Positions 19,601-21,724 of a DNA stretch of 21,724 nucleotides are shown in pieces. Under the pieces are notes generated by a model. It made no database searches. It was not told where the DNA came from and was given only the letters and a program-made list of their open reading frames with translations. A program made the position numbers and the translations under genes. Source of the DNA: Elysia marginata (lineage: Eukaryota; Mollusca; Gastropoda; Plakobranchidae); the NCBI GenBank assembly GCA_019649035.1, contig BMAT01007122.1, positions 428,405-450,128 of the forward strand, given 5' to 3'. How positions within the stretch are numbered: the stretch's first letter is position 1; each line of letters opens with the position of its first letter.

Positions 19601-21044
19601 TCAAGAAACCAGGCACGGTAAATATCTACCAGCAAGATAAAAGGTATGATTGAAGGGGCTGAAAAATATATGTGATCACAGAATGATAACGTAAAAACAT
19701 TATGTATAGATGTGTAAACCAAAAAGAGAAAGAAAACTGATTAACAGTTTAAAAAAAGTAAAAGACGCCCTGAAGTCGATGAAATTCTGCGACCAATATA
19801 TTGGTTTTCATTTACCATGGTAGTTCAAAGAAAGCTTATCTTTTAATATGGAAGCAAATACAATAATGCCCTTCTAGTTCATCTGAAATTCCTAAAGGTT
19901 AAAGCTTTTAGCTGCTTGAATACAAGGTATTATCCTTTTTACCCATAACAGCTAATTATGAATACTTTTATCTCTGTATTTCTTTCAATATTTTCACTCC
20001 ATTGCAGTTATAATGAAAATTGCTAAAGATTACCCACTAAAAATTGAGAGGATCGATTAAGCTTGCTAGTGGTTTTTTTTTAATGAAAAATACCAAAGGA
20101 GAAAGTAAGCTTCACATAATAGTAGGTATAAAGAAGAGCGCCAGTATGAATGACACTTAAAATCATTTGGACTTTATCTTTTAGATCTATAACTTGGTGC
20201 AAAGTTTTAAGTTTGCAGCCTTTGCGAACTAAGTAACTATTGTTGCGCGATGTTTCTCTTTTTTTTTCTTTTATAAAGCTTAACTTAGAACTTTCTTGTT
20301 TAATTTCTGGGCAAAACGCACATGCCATTCACTCTTTACTTCCCGACGAAGGAGTGGTTCTAAAAAGAATTGGTACGATGTATTTTTTTTTGTCAAAGTT
20401 TCAAAACCCGTGCCTGATAAAATGCAATTTTCTGAAAAACCATATGAACAGTTTACTTGCATTTTGATCTGCTTTTTGAGTATTTAAAAAGACTTTCATT
20501 AGTAGTGTAGTACTCTTAATCCTAGTGAATTGGTTTAAAAATACAAGATTTCAAACTAATCACTAAAACAGCGGTTTATGTTAAATATAAAAACTTCTTT
20601 AGACCCACATTTTCCATTGCTTTCTTGAATTGGAAATGGTATTCTCAAACTCAGCATAACTGTATGAAAATACCTGGGAATATTTCTAGAACATACTTGC
20701 GTCTTCAATTCTAAATCCTTTCCCAATTCTATGATATTCTTACACCCGTTCTTCATATTTGTGGCTCATTTACGGCATCATTTTTGACACCATTTTCTCT
20801 TTCACCTTCAATTTACGCCAACAAAATTCATCTTCCATTACCCTAGCCTTATTTAACATCTTATTTTTATTTCTCACTTTGAGCAACTTTCTAATCTGTT
20901 AAATATATCTCACCTTCTTTTGTCTCTATTGTTGCACCTTTCTTCATATGCCTCCCACTGTTATATTACGATTTGAACATCTGATTAGCTTATTTGTCAA
21001 TACATAGTTATCCAATTAAGCTACAATAACAAGACATAGCATGA
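19601..21044. other. No gene recognised; possible SINE body at right end
   Basis: AT-rich DNA with several overlapping 60-82 codon frames on both strands between 20080 and 20760. None shows a motif, and the overlaps argue against real genes. The last 50-100 bp below 21045 may be the 3' body of the minus-strand SINE. Confidence 0.4.
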
Positions 21045-21137
21045 CACGAAGTGAGGATCAAACCAGCACCATTCGATGGCATCTACCGCCTTGCTAGACT
21101 AGAATAAAGACCAGCAAACCACTCAGCCATCCTCGTC
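21045..21137 (-). repeat. tRNA-Ser/Leu-like SINE head or tRNA pseudogene
   Basis: The minus strand begins GACGAGGATGGCTGAGTGG: a seven-base acceptor-like GACGAGG, then a perfect A-box TGGCTGAGTGG. A long TGCTGGTC...GTCTAGCA stem (6 of 8 pairs) stands in the anticodon-arm position. A GATGCCATCGAATGGTGC stretch could be a long variable arm. GGTTTGATCC is a B-box with one base changed and one lost. The 93-nt length fits a class II (Ser/Leu) tRNA. The acceptor 3' side (CTCACTTCGTG) no longer pairs cleanly with GACGAGG, so a functional tRNA is unlikely. Confidence 0.7.
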
Positions 21138-21206
21138 CACTGAAAAGATGGAGTTCATACCTGAGTCTTTCGCCTGGTTCTCTGACTCACTAAAGCTGTG
21201 TCCCAT

Positions 21207-21223
21207 TATATATATATATATAT
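21207..21223. repeat. (TA)n microsatellite
   Basis: Seventeen bases of alternating TA. Confidence 0.95.
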
Positions 21224-21299
21224 GAATAAAACTTTACATAAAACTTTACACGTGTAGTGAAGGCTATGATTTGAATATAATTTTACATTATAGTTTTTA

Positions 21300-21495
21300 C
21301 ATCTCAAATGTGAACTTAAAAAATTCAAATATGACAAAGGGATTTCAAAAGTAGCAAAGCAAACGCAAATAAGTTTTGACGTCATATAAAAATCCAAATG
21401 TAAACTTACGAAATGCAAGTATGAACATTGCAAAGGCAAATACGACAAAATCAAAAAGCAAATATGACAAAGGAAGTTCAAATGTAGATGAACAG
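21300..21495 (+). repeat. Degenerate short tandem repeat, CAAATATGACAAAGG family
   Basis: Words such as TCAAATATGACAAAGG (21326), GCAAGTATGAACATTGC (21415), GCAAATACGACAAAATC (21436) and GCAAATATGACAAAGG (21459) recur. AAATGTGAACTTA and AAATGTAAACTTA lie between them. It reads as an old repeat with a period of roughly 20-40 bp. Minus-strand open frames here are its product. Confidence 0.55.
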
Positions 21496-21724
21496 ATTTT
21501 GAAACAGAACAAATAACCACTTACAATAAAATGGAAGATAAAAAAAGAAAACAAAGAGAACGAGTTTTGAGAATACCTTTTCCGTTTTATTTATTAGGGT
21601 CTAAATCTATATCAAAACGTCTTCTATATCAAAGCAGCGAACTTCGGCAAGACGTGTTTTGAGAGCTTATTTCCACAAATATTTGGAAAAGGTGAATAAG
21701 GTGGTAGGTGCTGCATTTCAAATT
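21496..21724. other. Window end, no gene recognised
   Basis: AT-rich end of the window with no readable feature. Confidence 0.4.

Noticed and set aside
20080..20760. Cluster of 60-82 codon frames on both strands
   Set aside because: They overlap each other in opposite directions, and no motif supports any of them.
21045..21137. Functional tRNA-Ser or tRNA-Leu gene
   Set aside because: The acceptor stem does not close properly and the B-box has lost a base.

Overview
This is a eukaryotic, intron- or intergenic-type window, AT-rich and without any intact gene that I can support. The longest open frames (60-137 codons) are shadows of microsatellites, satellites or decayed transposons. Long purine (GA)n tracts, dense TAGATCTAGA-like words, tRNA-derived SINEs, non-LTR retrotransposon relics and (TAA)n-linked AGCGC elements together suggest a lophotrochozoan, most plausibly a gastropod mollusc. 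That is an inference from repeat style, not from a diagnostic gene.

Layout. 0.3-1.05 kb: three copies of a short repeat with a tRNA B-box on the minus strand. 1.85 kb: a (GAA)n tract. 2.87-3.71 kb (+): a frameshifted CR1/Jockey-type reverse transcriptase relic. 4.97-5.14 kb: a 77-bp tandem repeat. 5.50-6.33 kb (+): a second, different non-LTR relic with a YADD box, interrupted by three copies of a 40-bp unit. 7.98-8.42 kb (-): a mariner transposase relic with its middle deleted. 9.46 kb and 19.5 kb: two related (TAA)n/AGCGC elements. 9.92-10.31 kb: a 143-bp sequence present once on each side of a 102-bp assembly gap.

10.95-12.44 kb (+): the most interesting relic. It reads, through many frameshifts and stops, as a reverse transcriptase joined to a C-terminal GIY-YIG-like endonuclease (Penelope-like architecture). 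Its catalytic YRDD box has decayed to YRNN. 12.54-18.11 kb is dominated by simple and satellite DNA: GA tracts, a 200-bp inverted array of trinucleotide repeats, an 11-unit minisatellite of about 55 bp, and a roughly 1-kb GC-richer satellite of 46-bp and 33-bp unit types. 19.4 kb holds (TAA)n. 21.05-21.14 kb (-) carries a tRNA-Ser/Leu-like SINE head.

Nothing here forms a pathway or operon. The window is a graveyard of at least four autonomous transposon families, non-autonomous elements that may have depended on such machinery, and tandem arrays. All relic calls rest on my reading of translated motifs across frames. No database search was possible.
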